A stretch of DNA of 64,000 nt from assembly GCF_000002515.2 (NCBI RefSeq), contig NC_006040.1, positions 1,240,001-1,304,000 on the forward strand, written 5' to 3'. A program made the position numbers and the translations under genes. Origin of the DNA: Kluyveromyces lactis (taxonomy: Eukaryota > Ascomycota > Saccharomycetes > Saccharomycetales > Saccharomycetaceae). Positions 39,801 to 50,200 of this stretch are shown one piece after another (position 1 is the first letter of the stretch; the number at the start of each line of letters is the position of its first letter). A model generated the notes under the pieces. It made no database searches and was not told where the DNA came from. It saw only the letters and a list, made by a program, of their open reading frames with translations.

Positions 39801-41594
39801 TATTTCAGCAGTAAGTTTGTATATTTTGTTTTGTAAGAGAAAAGGCATCATAGATTCCAAGAGCATAAGCTCTAAATCTGAGAGTTTTGTTTCGTTTCCC
39901 TTGTTCACCCATTTCTCTAAGTATATATTGGAGACCTTTTGCAATTTGAGACAGCTGTTTCTGTTCATTTCAGAATTCAAACAGAACATTGATTTTATTA
40001 AGACTTCATATTTCGAAAATGAATCCAATGTGTTGATTTTCATGTCGATTTGAAGGTCAGACTGTTTTACATCTGTGACAATATCAGTTAGCATCTGACA
40101 CAAATGAGACCACTTGAATTGGTAAGAAAAATGAGAGCCAGAATATAAAAGACACAACATTGGCTCTGAAGAAAAGTTGAAGATTTCAAATTTGTCTAGT
40201 TTCATCCTGCGAAAGCATGGAACTAAACTCTTTCTTGTCAAATTCCACATATCTTGGAGTGTATTTTCTTTGAAGATCATGAAAACGTTGCATACGTATG
40301 AAAATAGCAACTTTTGAACATTTCTATCTTGGCAGCAACCAATAATTCTCTCGAACTTTTTAAAATGCTCTAAAATATTCGACGTTCGTAAATATGCTCT
40401 GTAATTGACCATGGCGGCATGTTCTAAGAATAGAAGCTTTCGTTTCGTAACAAAACAATTGTATAGAACAGCCGCAACATTATCAGTCCTTTTGAAGTCC
40501 TCAAATGATAAAAATATTTTGGATAGGTAAACAAGAACATAAATTACAGCTTCCTCATTCAGGTCTTTAATGGAATTATTGACAGAAATGATTAGACTAT
40601 CACACAATCTCGAGGATGATTTGTTTAAGGCAGCTTGATACAAAAAAGGTCGTAGAAGTGCATCGATCTTACCTGCAGAAAAACTCTGGAGGCGCAATTG
40701 ATTTCTTATTTCCGTGCAAACGTCCTTACCTATAACATCAGTCCTCAAAAATTCGGTCAAGTTCACTTGATCGTTCTCCATATGTTTCGTATACTCATCA
40801 TAGTATTTCGGTAAATAGATGTGGCAGTTTACAGATATATCCTTTCGAAGTAATTTGGTAATTTGTCTTTGAAACGTCGAAGAATCCATATTCTTTATGT
40901 AATTACCAAATTCGAGTTTGAACTGATTCACATACTGAACGAATTTGAGTCCAAACAAAGGCTTGAATCCAGTTAGCAATGTAAAGAAGTTTAATATTAG
41001 CTTCACCAAAGCGTGGACTTTCACATTAGGGTCTTTCAGAAGGTATCGCGTATCATGAGCAAAGCATTCCAAAAGACTTTCCGCGTGTCTTTCTGTCGTT
41101 CCTGTTTTCAATATCAACTGCATTGTTATTACTTTTAATGTTGCTAAGTAATTCTCATTGCCCGCAGAAAAATCACTTAACAAAACGTCATCAATACCTT
41201 TGGCCTTAATTAAATTGGTTTCGTTGTATAGCATTAAGATCTGATTGCTAGCTTGTGTCAATTTGTTTCTCTCCATCAAAAAAATAATCCAATTCATATG
41301 CTTTTTCGGAAGTTCCTGAAGTTTCTTCAACTGATGACGCCAGATCAATTGGCGATATAACTGAATGAAACTATCATTTACTTGAATGTAGTTCTCAAAA
41401 TCTTTGCTCTTATTATCCACAAAATCGTACAATTTCTTCCAGTCAATCAGGGAGTTGGTATTATTCTCCTGTGCTGTAGTTATCTTCGAACTATTTGACG
41501 TAGCCTGCCATTCCGTATCGTATTTTGTTGATCCAGCGTTTAACGGTCTTCTAACTCTGTTGTCAACTTTCATATCACTCAAGACACCTTTCAT
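36819..41594 (-). CDS. ESP1: Separase
   Basis: This 1591-residue cysteine protease (1630 in S. cerevisiae, YGR098C) cleaves the cohesin subunit Scc1 at anaphase and helps trigger mitotic exit. The clan CD catalytic pair is intact: His1451 in VYVGHSGGE and Cys1477 in LLLGCSSAH. Their spacing of 26 equals that of His1505 and Cys1531 in S. cerevisiae. The N-terminal two-thirds is a helical repeat scaffold that binds securin. The ATG at 41594 is the first in frame. The gene diverges from TEL2 across 300 bp. Confidence 0.96.
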   Translation of the reverse strand: MKGVLSDMKVDNRVRRPLNAGSTKYDTEWQATSNSSKITTAQENNTNSLIDWKKLYDFVDNKSKDFENYIQVNDSFIQLYRQLIWRHQLKKLQELPKKHMNWIIFLMERNKLTQASNQILMLYNETNLIKAKGIDDVLLSDFSAGNENYLATLKVITMQLILKTGTTERHAESLLECFAHDTRYLLKDPNVKVHALVKLILNFFTLLTGFKPLFGLKFVQYVNQFKLEFGNYIKNMDSSTFQRQITKLLRKDISVNCHIYLPKYYDEYTKHMENDQVNLTEFLRTDVIGKDVCTEIRNQLRLQSFSAGKIDALLRPFLYQAALNKSSSRLCDSLIISVNNSIKDLNEEAVIYVLVYLSKIFLSFEDFKRTDNVAAVLYNCFVTKRKLLFLEHAAMVNYRAYLRTSNILEHFKKFERIIGCCQDRNVQKLLFSYVCNVFMIFKENTLQDMWNLTRKSLVPCFRRMKLDKFEIFNFSSEPMLCLLYSGSHFSYQFKWSHLCQMLTDIVTDVKQSDLQIDMKINTLDSFSKYEVLIKSMFCLNSEMNRNSCLKLQKVSNIYLEKWVNKGNETKLSDLELMLLESMMPFLLQNKIYKLTAEICTQLRSVQRYASIPDLISYWLLESYVGLQIGPKVELSIMETVSALKYQPSSFTEMNVDQLHTTLCILLTQVLWKKDIETFNKLIHDDLTRFRPNLFDIQNKTKMPVAEYLKILMLNIKITRCASILQLSQNNVYMSLKECKRSLKICRLLIKKEAVLSAKYRFEVISLLDDIFQRIISIYVHTGIFKDCAFFITEYQEVIGSLDNPTALFNMFSCLCSYYQLIEESENASLSLTKMNAAFDQIDGSANIEALATFLYFNKESEKLNNSMRLFFGDDVFISDIVEYWLLRSCQKTSTETTRKDFEAMVCMNNAKILYNKVQKQMATDTFFRSMGESVMAIPACYDCDSISVDGRHKSLSLTSVQTLKSVNDSPRPSSLTPRGKSLAYSFDRSTAINNLQMTDRFIQNADIKALKAHEIRELASLHSLTLSLFFNMSTKTRLESQLGQNFRLRDHPRSLSLLYEKAFSDMGTEIYDSFIPETIATESVEMSECNMNLATIHSEFGKKWSHLSFNVVEIDICQLTGDLLITRFDTVRNKHLHLRLPLNRHNSRDLSEEVLGFEAALDELNHIISSNNCTTSIEVTSVITTKEQRKNWWDERYALNNRLQTLLTKIEDSWFCGFKGVFNPRIVDQQQFEIFKKGFQSILHTHLPSRKSSRQSDSFLQVDNMLIELFVLLDVINQPTEKAVSMMEDLIYFVFDILLFHGEQNAYDEIDVNLMHVKFEELLQEYNAESKTKDQTLDHTFLILGNKCHSIPWESLDFLKSISISRVPSIKMLDELLTKHSELSPCVNVSENLSFVLNPGNDLGRTETVFSSEFIAMASRTNSKAFIGKPPTVDEFFHSVADSNLFVYVGHSGGEQYVKLKDLRKCNHLAPSLLLGCSSAHLKYCGTFESSGTIYSYLLGGSPMVVGNLWDVTDKDTDKLSVSVFEKTGFFNSKPISRTDESDATIKQFLNVSEAISQSRDECNMKYLIGAAMVIYGLPMRFTERTVPTSI

Positions 41595-41894
41595 TTCGAT
41601 ATGACTGCTGTCTGTTTCAAACGTACTACAGTATGGGCTAAAGCCTGGCTACCCAATATCCACGAAGTTGGCGGGCTGATATGTGTATAGTCTCTAGTTC
41701 TTTCTGCAATCTGCCACTTTCAAGTACAGAATCTAATATGTAAACAAAAACAATTCTTTATTTGTGTTATTGTAAAGATTGACATTTAATATGAGATGAA
41801 TAAAAGACTATGAGATGAAAACCTATAGATGAGACAAGCATTGCAAAGCTGCTAAAGTGCTGCTGACGTGATAGATTGTATATTATAGCGCACA
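41595..41894. promoter_or_regulatory. ESP1-TEL2 divergent promoter
   Basis: Contains three spaced ATGAGA-type words (about 41790-41835) that loosely recall PAC half-sites but lack the GCG head. No MCB (ACGCGT) or other cell-cycle box is obvious. Confidence 0.4.
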
Positions 41895-43895
41895 ATGTCC
41901 GGGATTGATAGTACTTTGTTGAATGAGAAATGTGATAAAGATACCATTTATCAGGTACTAGAACGAATGTCATCAAAGAAACAGCATTCTAGTAACGAAA
42001 TACTCCCGATAATCAAGAATGTGGTACCAATATATCCATCGCTACCGAGAGAATTAAAGATGGCACTACGCAGGCTATGCGGTAATAATTACATATTCAT
42101 ATCATTGGTTATTGAGTATGCAAAAGAATTGGGTAAGAATCGTGAGACGTCAATATTCTACGGCTTTTTAACGGATGTTCTTAAGTATGAGAGTGATTGT
42201 CTATTCAATTACTTAGAGCATTCGTCAAGAAGAGATCTCCCTTTTATCAAATCGATTCTGTTTGGAAGCAGATGTTATAACGCTTTAAGCAGCAGTATTT
42301 CCATCGTTGAATATTTAAAGTTTATGAAGATGCAATGGGAATTTGTCTTTAAAGAGACGAAGCAATATGATAAGACGCATCTCGAAATGTTCGTTTCATG
42401 TCTACAGCTCAATATTCCTTATGGTGTTGATATATTCATTGAAGGGCTTGCTACTACTAGTGAATTTTCATGGAATGCTTTGATTATGATGTTATCAAAG
42501 GGGACCTCAGTTCAACAGAGGAGATTTTTCATGTATCATTTGGTCCCGTTCCTTGAAAAAGTAACTAATCCTGATAACAGCTCTACCATTTTCACACTAC
42601 TATCCCAGTTACCATTCGATATCCCAACTAGCATAGATTGCTTCAAATGGGGAAATCCGTATTTTAAAATTGTTTACTTGCATGGTATGTCAGAAGCGAA
42701 ACGTGCACAGCTCTTCAGAGAATTACTACCATGTTTTGAACTGATGGATTTATACACAGATGATTCACTCGCTGAAATCTTGGTAATGATATTAGATGCC
42801 ATGTCTAAGGATTCCAGAGATGAACTATCGCATGATGCAATTTCCTTGAATTTTGTCACCAAGAGACTTCATTCTGAGGATCATCTGGTTAGGGAGCGTA
42901 CTATGTTTGTTGCCAAGAAACTTACAAATGATCAGCTTCAATATGAAAGCGATTTTACAATCGATTTGCCTCGAATTGAACTAATCAAGCTATCCAAACT
43001 TGAATTTCCCATTAAGGAAGGACTACAAAATCTGCCAAAAGGGAACTCTACAAAGAATGAACTTGTACAGCAATTTAATACCATAACTTTGCAGGACAGT
43101 GACGATGAATCTGATGAAGAAGATTCTAGAGACATCTTGTTCCTCAAAGATCTTTTGCTGGAATTCGAGAAAGTTATCAAGAATGATGGGTCCGAACTTA
43201 GATTGCTAAAGGAAACTGTGAAGTTAGTACGACAGAAGAAGAACTTCCCAACAGAAGTATCTTTTTATTCTAAAGAACTCCTCAAAAAGATAGCCACCAT
43301 ATCGAACAAGTTTGACGAAAAATCATTTGAAGAATGGAAGGCTAATGCATTAGTTAGCATATTGGTTGTATGTCCAGACAAGATTGTCGATCTTTATGCA
43401 ATTCTCTTCAATAACGAGTTATCGTTGCAACAAAGGATGGTAATCTTGACATCTGCAGCATTGAGTGCAAGGGAACTACGGGGTTTTGATGATGAATTTG
43501 TGGTGAAACCTAAATACGATTTTCCTACTAATCGATTACCATGGGATGAATCGGCCACTGAACAGCAACCTGAAAATAATAAGATACAAGATATTACTGA
43601 AATAACAGGAAGCAAGGTTACTTGGAGATCAAAACGTTTAGAGACTGATAGTAAGATTACACAACAGCAGAATAATTTTAGGAAGTACGCTACACTCTTC
43701 TTCTATCCCTTGGCACATGCTTGGTTGAACGGAATTAACCTTGGTGCATTCGATAAAGTGTTCAAGAGACACTACATATCTATGCTCAAGATCATTTTAA
43801 CTTGTGCAAGTCCTCATTATGAGCTAGAAGAGATGCAAATTTTGATGCAAGAAATCCTTTCGGATGCTGTGAAACAACAAGTTCAAACCTCTTAA
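41895..43895 (+). CDS. TEL2: Telomere-length and PIKK-maturation protein Tel2
   Basis: The 666-residue protein (688 in S. cerevisiae, YGR099W) forms the TTT complex with Tti1 and Tti2 and, with Hsp90, matures the PIKK kinases (Tel1, Mec1, Tor). It is an alpha-solenoid throughout. An acidic linker DSDDESDEEDSRD (about 399-411), rich in CK2-type Ser sites, splits the N- and C-terminal solenoids; in other species this linker is phosphorylated to recruit the R2TP/Hsp90 machinery. Start ATG 41895. Neighbours ESP1 and MDR1/YPR117W fit the ancestral order. Confidence 0.93.
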   Translation: MSGIDSTLLNEKCDKDTIYQVLERMSSKKQHSSNEILPIIKNVVPIYPSLPRELKMALRRLCGNNYIFISLVIEYAKELGKNRETSIFYGFLTDVLKYESDCLFNYLEHSSRRDLPFIKSILFGSRCYNALSSSISIVEYLKFMKMQWEFVFKETKQYDKTHLEMFVSCLQLNIPYGVDIFIEGLATTSEFSWNALIMMLSKGTSVQQRRFFMYHLVPFLEKVTNPDNSSTIFTLLSQLPFDIPTSIDCFKWGNPYFKIVYLHGMSEAKRAQLFRELLPCFELMDLYTDDSLAEILVMILDAMSKDSRDELSHDAISLNFVTKRLHSEDHLVRERTMFVAKKLTNDQLQYESDFTIDLPRIELIKLSKLEFPIKEGLQNLPKGNSTKNELVQQFNTITLQDSDDESDEEDSRDILFLKDLLLEFEKVIKNDGSELRLLKETVKLVRQKKNFPTEVSFYSKELLKKIATISNKFDEKSFEEWKANALVSILVVCPDKIVDLYAILFNNELSLQQRMVILTSAALSARELRGFDDEFVVKPKYDFPTNRLPWDESATEQQPENNKIQDITEITGSKVTWRSKRLETDSKITQQQNNFRKYATLFFYPLAHAWLNGINLGAFDKVFKRHYISMLKIILTCASPHYELEEMQILMQEILSDAVKQQVQTS

Positions 43896-44272
43896 GACTC
43901 ATTGAATGACAAAATCTGGGGAATTCAATGGAGCCTATGGTTAGAGGAAAAAAAAATTTTCATCAAATTACTACCTGCACACGCAATGTATATCTCGACA
44001 TATTTGACTTCATAACCTATTTACACTGTTAAACCGTCTCGAGCGTGCAACCAAAGGTTTCATTGCTTTCCCATAAGCAGTTAACGAGTTTAGGTGCCCC
44101 AGCGCATTGGTCACGTGATTTCCCGAAGCTTCTCTTTTAAGGTAAAGAAAACGCTCAAAAGTTCGGAATAAGACGCTGATCATTACAAACAACCATTCAC
44201 TTCTGCTCACCGCCAATCTACCGACACGTTAGATCTGGGTAACAAGTAGCTACTTGCGTCAGCCAATGAAAC
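43896..44272. promoter_or_regulatory. TEL2-YPR117W homologue intergenic region, with a small upstream ORF
   Basis: Contains TCACGTGAT (CACGTG at 44112-44117). A five-codon upstream ORF (ATG 44266, TGA 44281-44283, MKHGI) overlaps the main start ATG at 44273 in another frame. The main ATG has A at -3, the upstream one C. Confidence 0.5.
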
Positions 44273-47200
44273 ATGGGATATGATATTATATCGCTGTTAT
44301 TCAATGGCATTAAATCAATTCTGGCATTGATGACGATACTTTTCGTTACGCAACAGATTATATTCAATCTTGCGTTACTATACTTCAATGCTAGGATTGT
44401 CATTTCTAAGCTCCAGATTGGATTTTTATTTGGACGAAGCATTTATTGGTTGCATCTTATTTACAAAGGCTACAGTTTTAAGGTACGGAAGGTGTTACTA
44501 CTCTCACTTTTTTCTAAGATTGAATGTTGGGACGTAAATGTGGTATGTGAATTTGAAGAGCATATACCGAAGGAGATATCGGATAATCAAGATATTAGTC
44601 TTCTGATACCTATCAGCTTATCCAGATGGAAAGTGCTATGTAAGCTTATGCCAATTGAGCTTCGTTTGGTAAACGTTAATTTCTCATTACCGACTGTTAA
44701 CTTTTTGACGGATTTGGCAGTTTTAAAGCTGGAGTACAGCTTCGAAACGGATCGGGTAATGCTAGTTGCCTTCTTCCATTCAATAAAGCTGGGGAAAGTT
44801 GCAAGCCTCTCTCAACTCGAATTGTCGTCACATTTCCATTGTGTTCATGATGATGCCGGTCTAAAGTTGCACAGATGGACCAGTGGTGTTAACATAGGTG
44901 GATTGAAACTGGATACGACAGTACGTGAAAAGATGTATCGTCCAATTGGAAAGACCCGCTCTAGCGAAAAGACAATAAGAAGATACAAGAAATTCCTTGA
45001 AACGCTTGAACTTTTCACTGTTCAATTAGAGAATACTAAAGTGTTTCTCCCAAATGATCAATCATGTTTTGTATCCAATGCCTCACTGCATATGAATCCG
45101 TCTCGAGAACTAGATAGTTCTGTTGAAAACTATAATATTCACAACCTTACAATTTCGATAAACTCTCTGGTATACACTTTAATTGCTGGAGAGGATATTA
45201 GGATACCAGTCGTTAATGTTCTACTTACATGTGACGTCATTGAATTTGCTGAGCAAGACTTTAATGTTCAGTCGTTCACTGGTTCCTGTACTGTCAACAT
45301 AATTGACCCTCGTGTAACATTATCATTATGCAACCTCCGCGATTTGTTTTTGAAAACACAAACATCGGCGGATACCAAGAATACACCAAACCAACTTGAA
45401 CTCCCACCAATTATTCTCAAGATAATTATATCCAACAGTAACCTTCTGCTGAAAGAGGATACTAAGAACTACTATCATTTGATTTCAGATTCGATAAGTT
45501 CGGAACTTAACCTTCAATCGTTAGTGCCTTCTGCTTATAAAAATGATACTACTGATCTTTACAATACTTTATCAAGTACGGTAAAACTTGAAAGGTTTAC
45601 AGTAATCTATAATCTTCCCTCAAAGGGTGAGAGACGCAAGCATCAACTCATTTCTTTCGAGAAATGGCATTTCGTTTGTGATAGATACGGTTCGAACCCT
45701 GATACGGTTGCTAGCACACTTCACAATATACAAGTCAATCTTGATGAGCTTGTAGTCATTGATGGTCTTCTTAAAGTTGTGAAATCATTCACTCCAGCTG
45801 AACCAAAGGAGACTCTCCAGCCTTCTCAAGGAACCAATCATCGCTTCTCATCTTACCAACTTCAAATTGAAGCTAAGGGATTGTGTTTTACGCTATCAGC
45901 AAAAGACTATTTACCATCAAACATGCCAAATATAGATCATTCAATTGTACCTCTGAGGGATGGAACCTATAAAATCGGTTTAGAAGTTGATCAATCACAT
46001 ATGTTGTTATCTGGAAACTCCTCACATGCCACTTTTACAGAATTGAGGCTGTATAAATCATCAAGTGACTTCGAAAAATCATACTCGAACGACATTATAT
46101 TCCTCGATAGGCTTGAAATCAATCCTTCGAGTACTGCTATTGTGATTGACATACCTAAAATGAAATATGAGTTTGACATTAACCTCTTGTGGTTCTGGTT
46201 CTATTTCAAGCATTCAGTGATTAATCGGTTTAAATCATTCAAAACTGAGAAACGTGCTTCCCATTCCTCTAACCGCCCAATCGAAATTAACATCAACAAC
46301 TTCTTTACGGTGCTCAAACTACCGCAGAATATGACGTTGTTATTATTCTTAACTAATATGAAATATACTTCTGGTGCTCATTCAGGTTTTTCTGTTGAAG
46401 ACCTTGATCTTCTTGTCAAATCAGTATACACAAAGAATCACGCTGTCTACGTTCCACTGCTCAAGATGGCCTTAATCAAATTGTACAACTCGAAACAAGA
46501 CGGCTATCAGTTGTCTTCAGAATCAATGACTTTGAAGATGGAATACCATTTCAGATTTTATACTATTGTCGACACGATATCTACCACAGTAAAAGCATTC
46601 AAACAGTTAAGATCAGCGTTTAATCACTTAGACTCCTTTAATATCCTTTACCCCAAAGCTGATCCTCCAATTATAATGAAGCACATCAATGTCAAGACCA
46701 AAACTCTAACTATCACAGTCAATGAAGATTTGTTTGAGCAAGAATTAGGGTTGATTTATAAAGTGGGCGTCTTGGAACAAAGGGAACGTCTAGAAAAATT
46801 AACATTATTTCTAAGTTCAGACAAGCTTGCCGGAACTGAAGAATATCTCAATCAACAGTATACCAGACTTTATGAGAATTTTTCAACTTCTTGGATAGCA
46901 AGATATCGAGTTGCTAAAAGGAAGTTTCATGGTGCTGAATCTTATGCAGTCAATAACACCATTTTAGACTACGAATTTTCCACGTTTTCTGTTGACAACG
47001 ATGTAAATTCACTCAAAATTTCCATTGAAGATGTAGATCTGAAACTTCAACCGCCATCGTTCCCTCTAGAAAGATATTCGGAGTTCCTTTACAAGCACGG
47101 TAAAGGCATGCCATTGGATACAAAATACAGTACAAATGTTCCTGTGGGAATTAATTTGGAGACGAAGAACTTCTCTTTTCTACTACGAGACTATTCGCTT

Positions 47201-50200
47201 CCTGCTTTGTTCTTTCCGAACACGAACGTCACGGGTGATATAATATTTGCAGAGGCACTTGGATCCTCCAAGTCATGGCGGCCAATCTTTGTGCCGTTTT
47301 CGACGCTCAGTGCAGATCATAAAGAGCTGCCAGATTCTATCTTCGGATCGGATATAATAAGGACTTTGACACCAATCAAAACATTCATGGATATTAGATT
47401 TACTATAGACTCTGATACTCCAACACAGATTACCTGGGGTAAATCTCTTCAGCCAGGTTATCAAAGCGTAATGTTGTGGTTTGATTTCCTAACGAAGCCT
47501 CCAATGGATCCATCTCCCAAAGTAGGGTTCTGGGATAAAATCAGGCTTTTATTTCATGGTAAACTCGAGTTCCAATGGCTTAGTAATAGTTCAATGCACT
47601 TAAATTTTAAGGGATCAAGTGATCCTTATTCGATAGCAGATGTAGGAGCAGGCATGACATTTGCTTGGAGTGGTGACACAAAAATGACCATTAATGGTTC
47701 TGAAAGACCAGACGGTTTTCTAGAAATCAAGTCCACTAAATTTCAGATGGGTGTTCGAGACTTCTCATCAAGTAACAATTTCGATAAGGTAATTATGAAT
47801 CTTTTTGGAAAGGTAACTTGGAAAATGGGAATGTTATTCGAAGCTGGTGATAGCAAAATGGTCGGATATGAACCCAGATCACGACGTCTCAAACCGCATT
47901 ACGAGGTGGAGCTGGTTCATCCTAATCATGTCACAGACATATCAAATCACGATTCGTACAAAGGTTATAGAACTGATTTTATTCACTTGTCCTTCGGTGT
48001 CTATTCTGATGATGTTGCTCACGCCAAGAATTCAGTACATTTAGCACCTGAAACTCTATCTCACTTTTTGGCATGGTGGAGATTATTCAGTACTTACACC
48101 TCAGGACCTATCCGGCAAGGCCCATTATTTCCAGACCTAATACAAAACGGGAAAAAATTCGGTAAATCTTTGTTCACTGTCAAGTATCAACTATCCCTAG
48201 CACCCTTGGAGATAACTCATGTACATCGTCATGCTGATTCACAGTTGGATTTGAAACAGAATAACAATATAGCTTTTACCGGTTTAAAAGCAAGCCTTGC
48301 CTCGTTAAAGCTTGATTTACACCAAAAACGAGTGAAACTTGTCAGTCAGAATGATATTTTACAAATATCTCGACCAGTATGGAAGTTTACTATGAATCTT
48401 GCAGAACTTGATTTCATTGATGCTGATATCCGGGTTTTATTTGCGGTCTTCGATCAAGAAGCCGTAGAAGAACTATTGGCCAAAACATTGGGTTTATCCC
48501 ATGAAGATGGTGATGAAAGAAAACCAAACAAACAAAGGTCTGACTATACACACTCATCCTGGTTTGATAAGGAAGATTACATTGATTTACATCAAATCCA
48601 GCTATTATCTCTGGTTCCTATGAAGTTTTCTGCAATTCCTTTTATACACTCTCCTCGAATCACCTACTTCCGTAACATAGAAGAGCAAGGTTTAGATTTA
48701 GATTACCCATTTGGTGATGAGAACGTTCATGATTGTTATCTTGGTCAGACGCATCCTGAAGTTACTCAGCGAAAACTTGCCGAAGACAGAGAGTTTCAGT
48801 TGAATGAGCAGATAGCTCTGGTACAATCCAACGTGGATTCTCTGAATGAGAAACTCATGGATGGCAATCCTTTGACAAGCGAGCAACTAGAAACACTACA
48901 AGAACAGGAAAACTCACTTCACCATTTGAAACGCAGTTTACACCTAATCCATCAAATGTTGAAGGATTTGGAAATCTCAGAGAATGCGAATATGCAGGAT
49001 CCGAACACAGATATTGAGAGCAGCCTGGCTGAATCTGAATTTGTACGGAGTTATTTACCTAAAAATGGGGTTGAATTATTTAGGATGAACACCATCGATT
49101 CGTTCGTTAAGTTAAAACAATTTGGTGATATTGATAATGAGTCTTCATTTGATAATAGATTCGTCTTCCACAATGTATTGATTAAGATCGACAAGAACAT
49201 CCGTGATCACTTAATTAATTATACGAACAGTATTGCAACCAGAAGACAATATCAGTTTTTTATTTCTCATAAAGCAATAATCTTGCTCGATGAACTTTTG
49301 AAAAGCAGGTTTCAGAAAACATTCATTACTGAACCTAAACTAAGTCAAGACTCGGAAAGTTCTTCTTTGTCTAATAAGGAATTGCTCGAAGTATTTCAAG
49401 ATTTCATAAGAGAGGTAACTGAAGGATTCTCAGCGTTTGATAATTATTCGATAAGGTTAATATCTCCTCAAGTTCAGATTACATCAAACACTGAGCCCAC
49501 AAATGCAATATTAATTGTTTCGCGAGATATTGAGCTATCGATAATTGATGTTCATTCTACGAAAGGAATAAAGGGTGAATCACTAGGTGTGAATACATTG
49601 ATGGAAACCAGATACTGCTTTAATTTTTCTGATTCACAATTCTTTATTCTTGAAAAATCTGACACCAATCAATGGTACCATATGGTATCTCATTCTAACA
49701 CGTACGGTATTCTTGATTCGGACTTAGCATGGCCTCCTTGGCTTCCATTGGAAGCAAGCTACTCTAGTGACTTCCTAACAAGTAATTTGTTCTTGCATCG
49801 AAATGATATGTTCATCACATTCACTAAACCGAATCCGCTCTTTTTCAATAATGAGAGTAAATCGATACATGGTAATGAATCGCATTTCCATGTGGGATTC
49901 CCTAAGCTATATCTCACATCTACCTCTGAACAGTATTCTTCGATATTTAACATAGTTGAAGATTTATTGTCATTCGGTGCAGATAAAGATAAGAAGATTG
50001 ATAAATTAACACAAGTGTTTCTCGCCGATGAAATTAAGTTCAATTTGGGAAAACTTGACACCAAAGACGTCGAAAGTCTTCAACGGAAGATACGTACACT
50101 AAAACATCTTGATTCTTACACGAGATTCCACGACCCGCAAGCATATTCCAAGTCGTCCCAGGACATATTGGTAGAATTTCAGACAACGAAGTTGCAGTTG

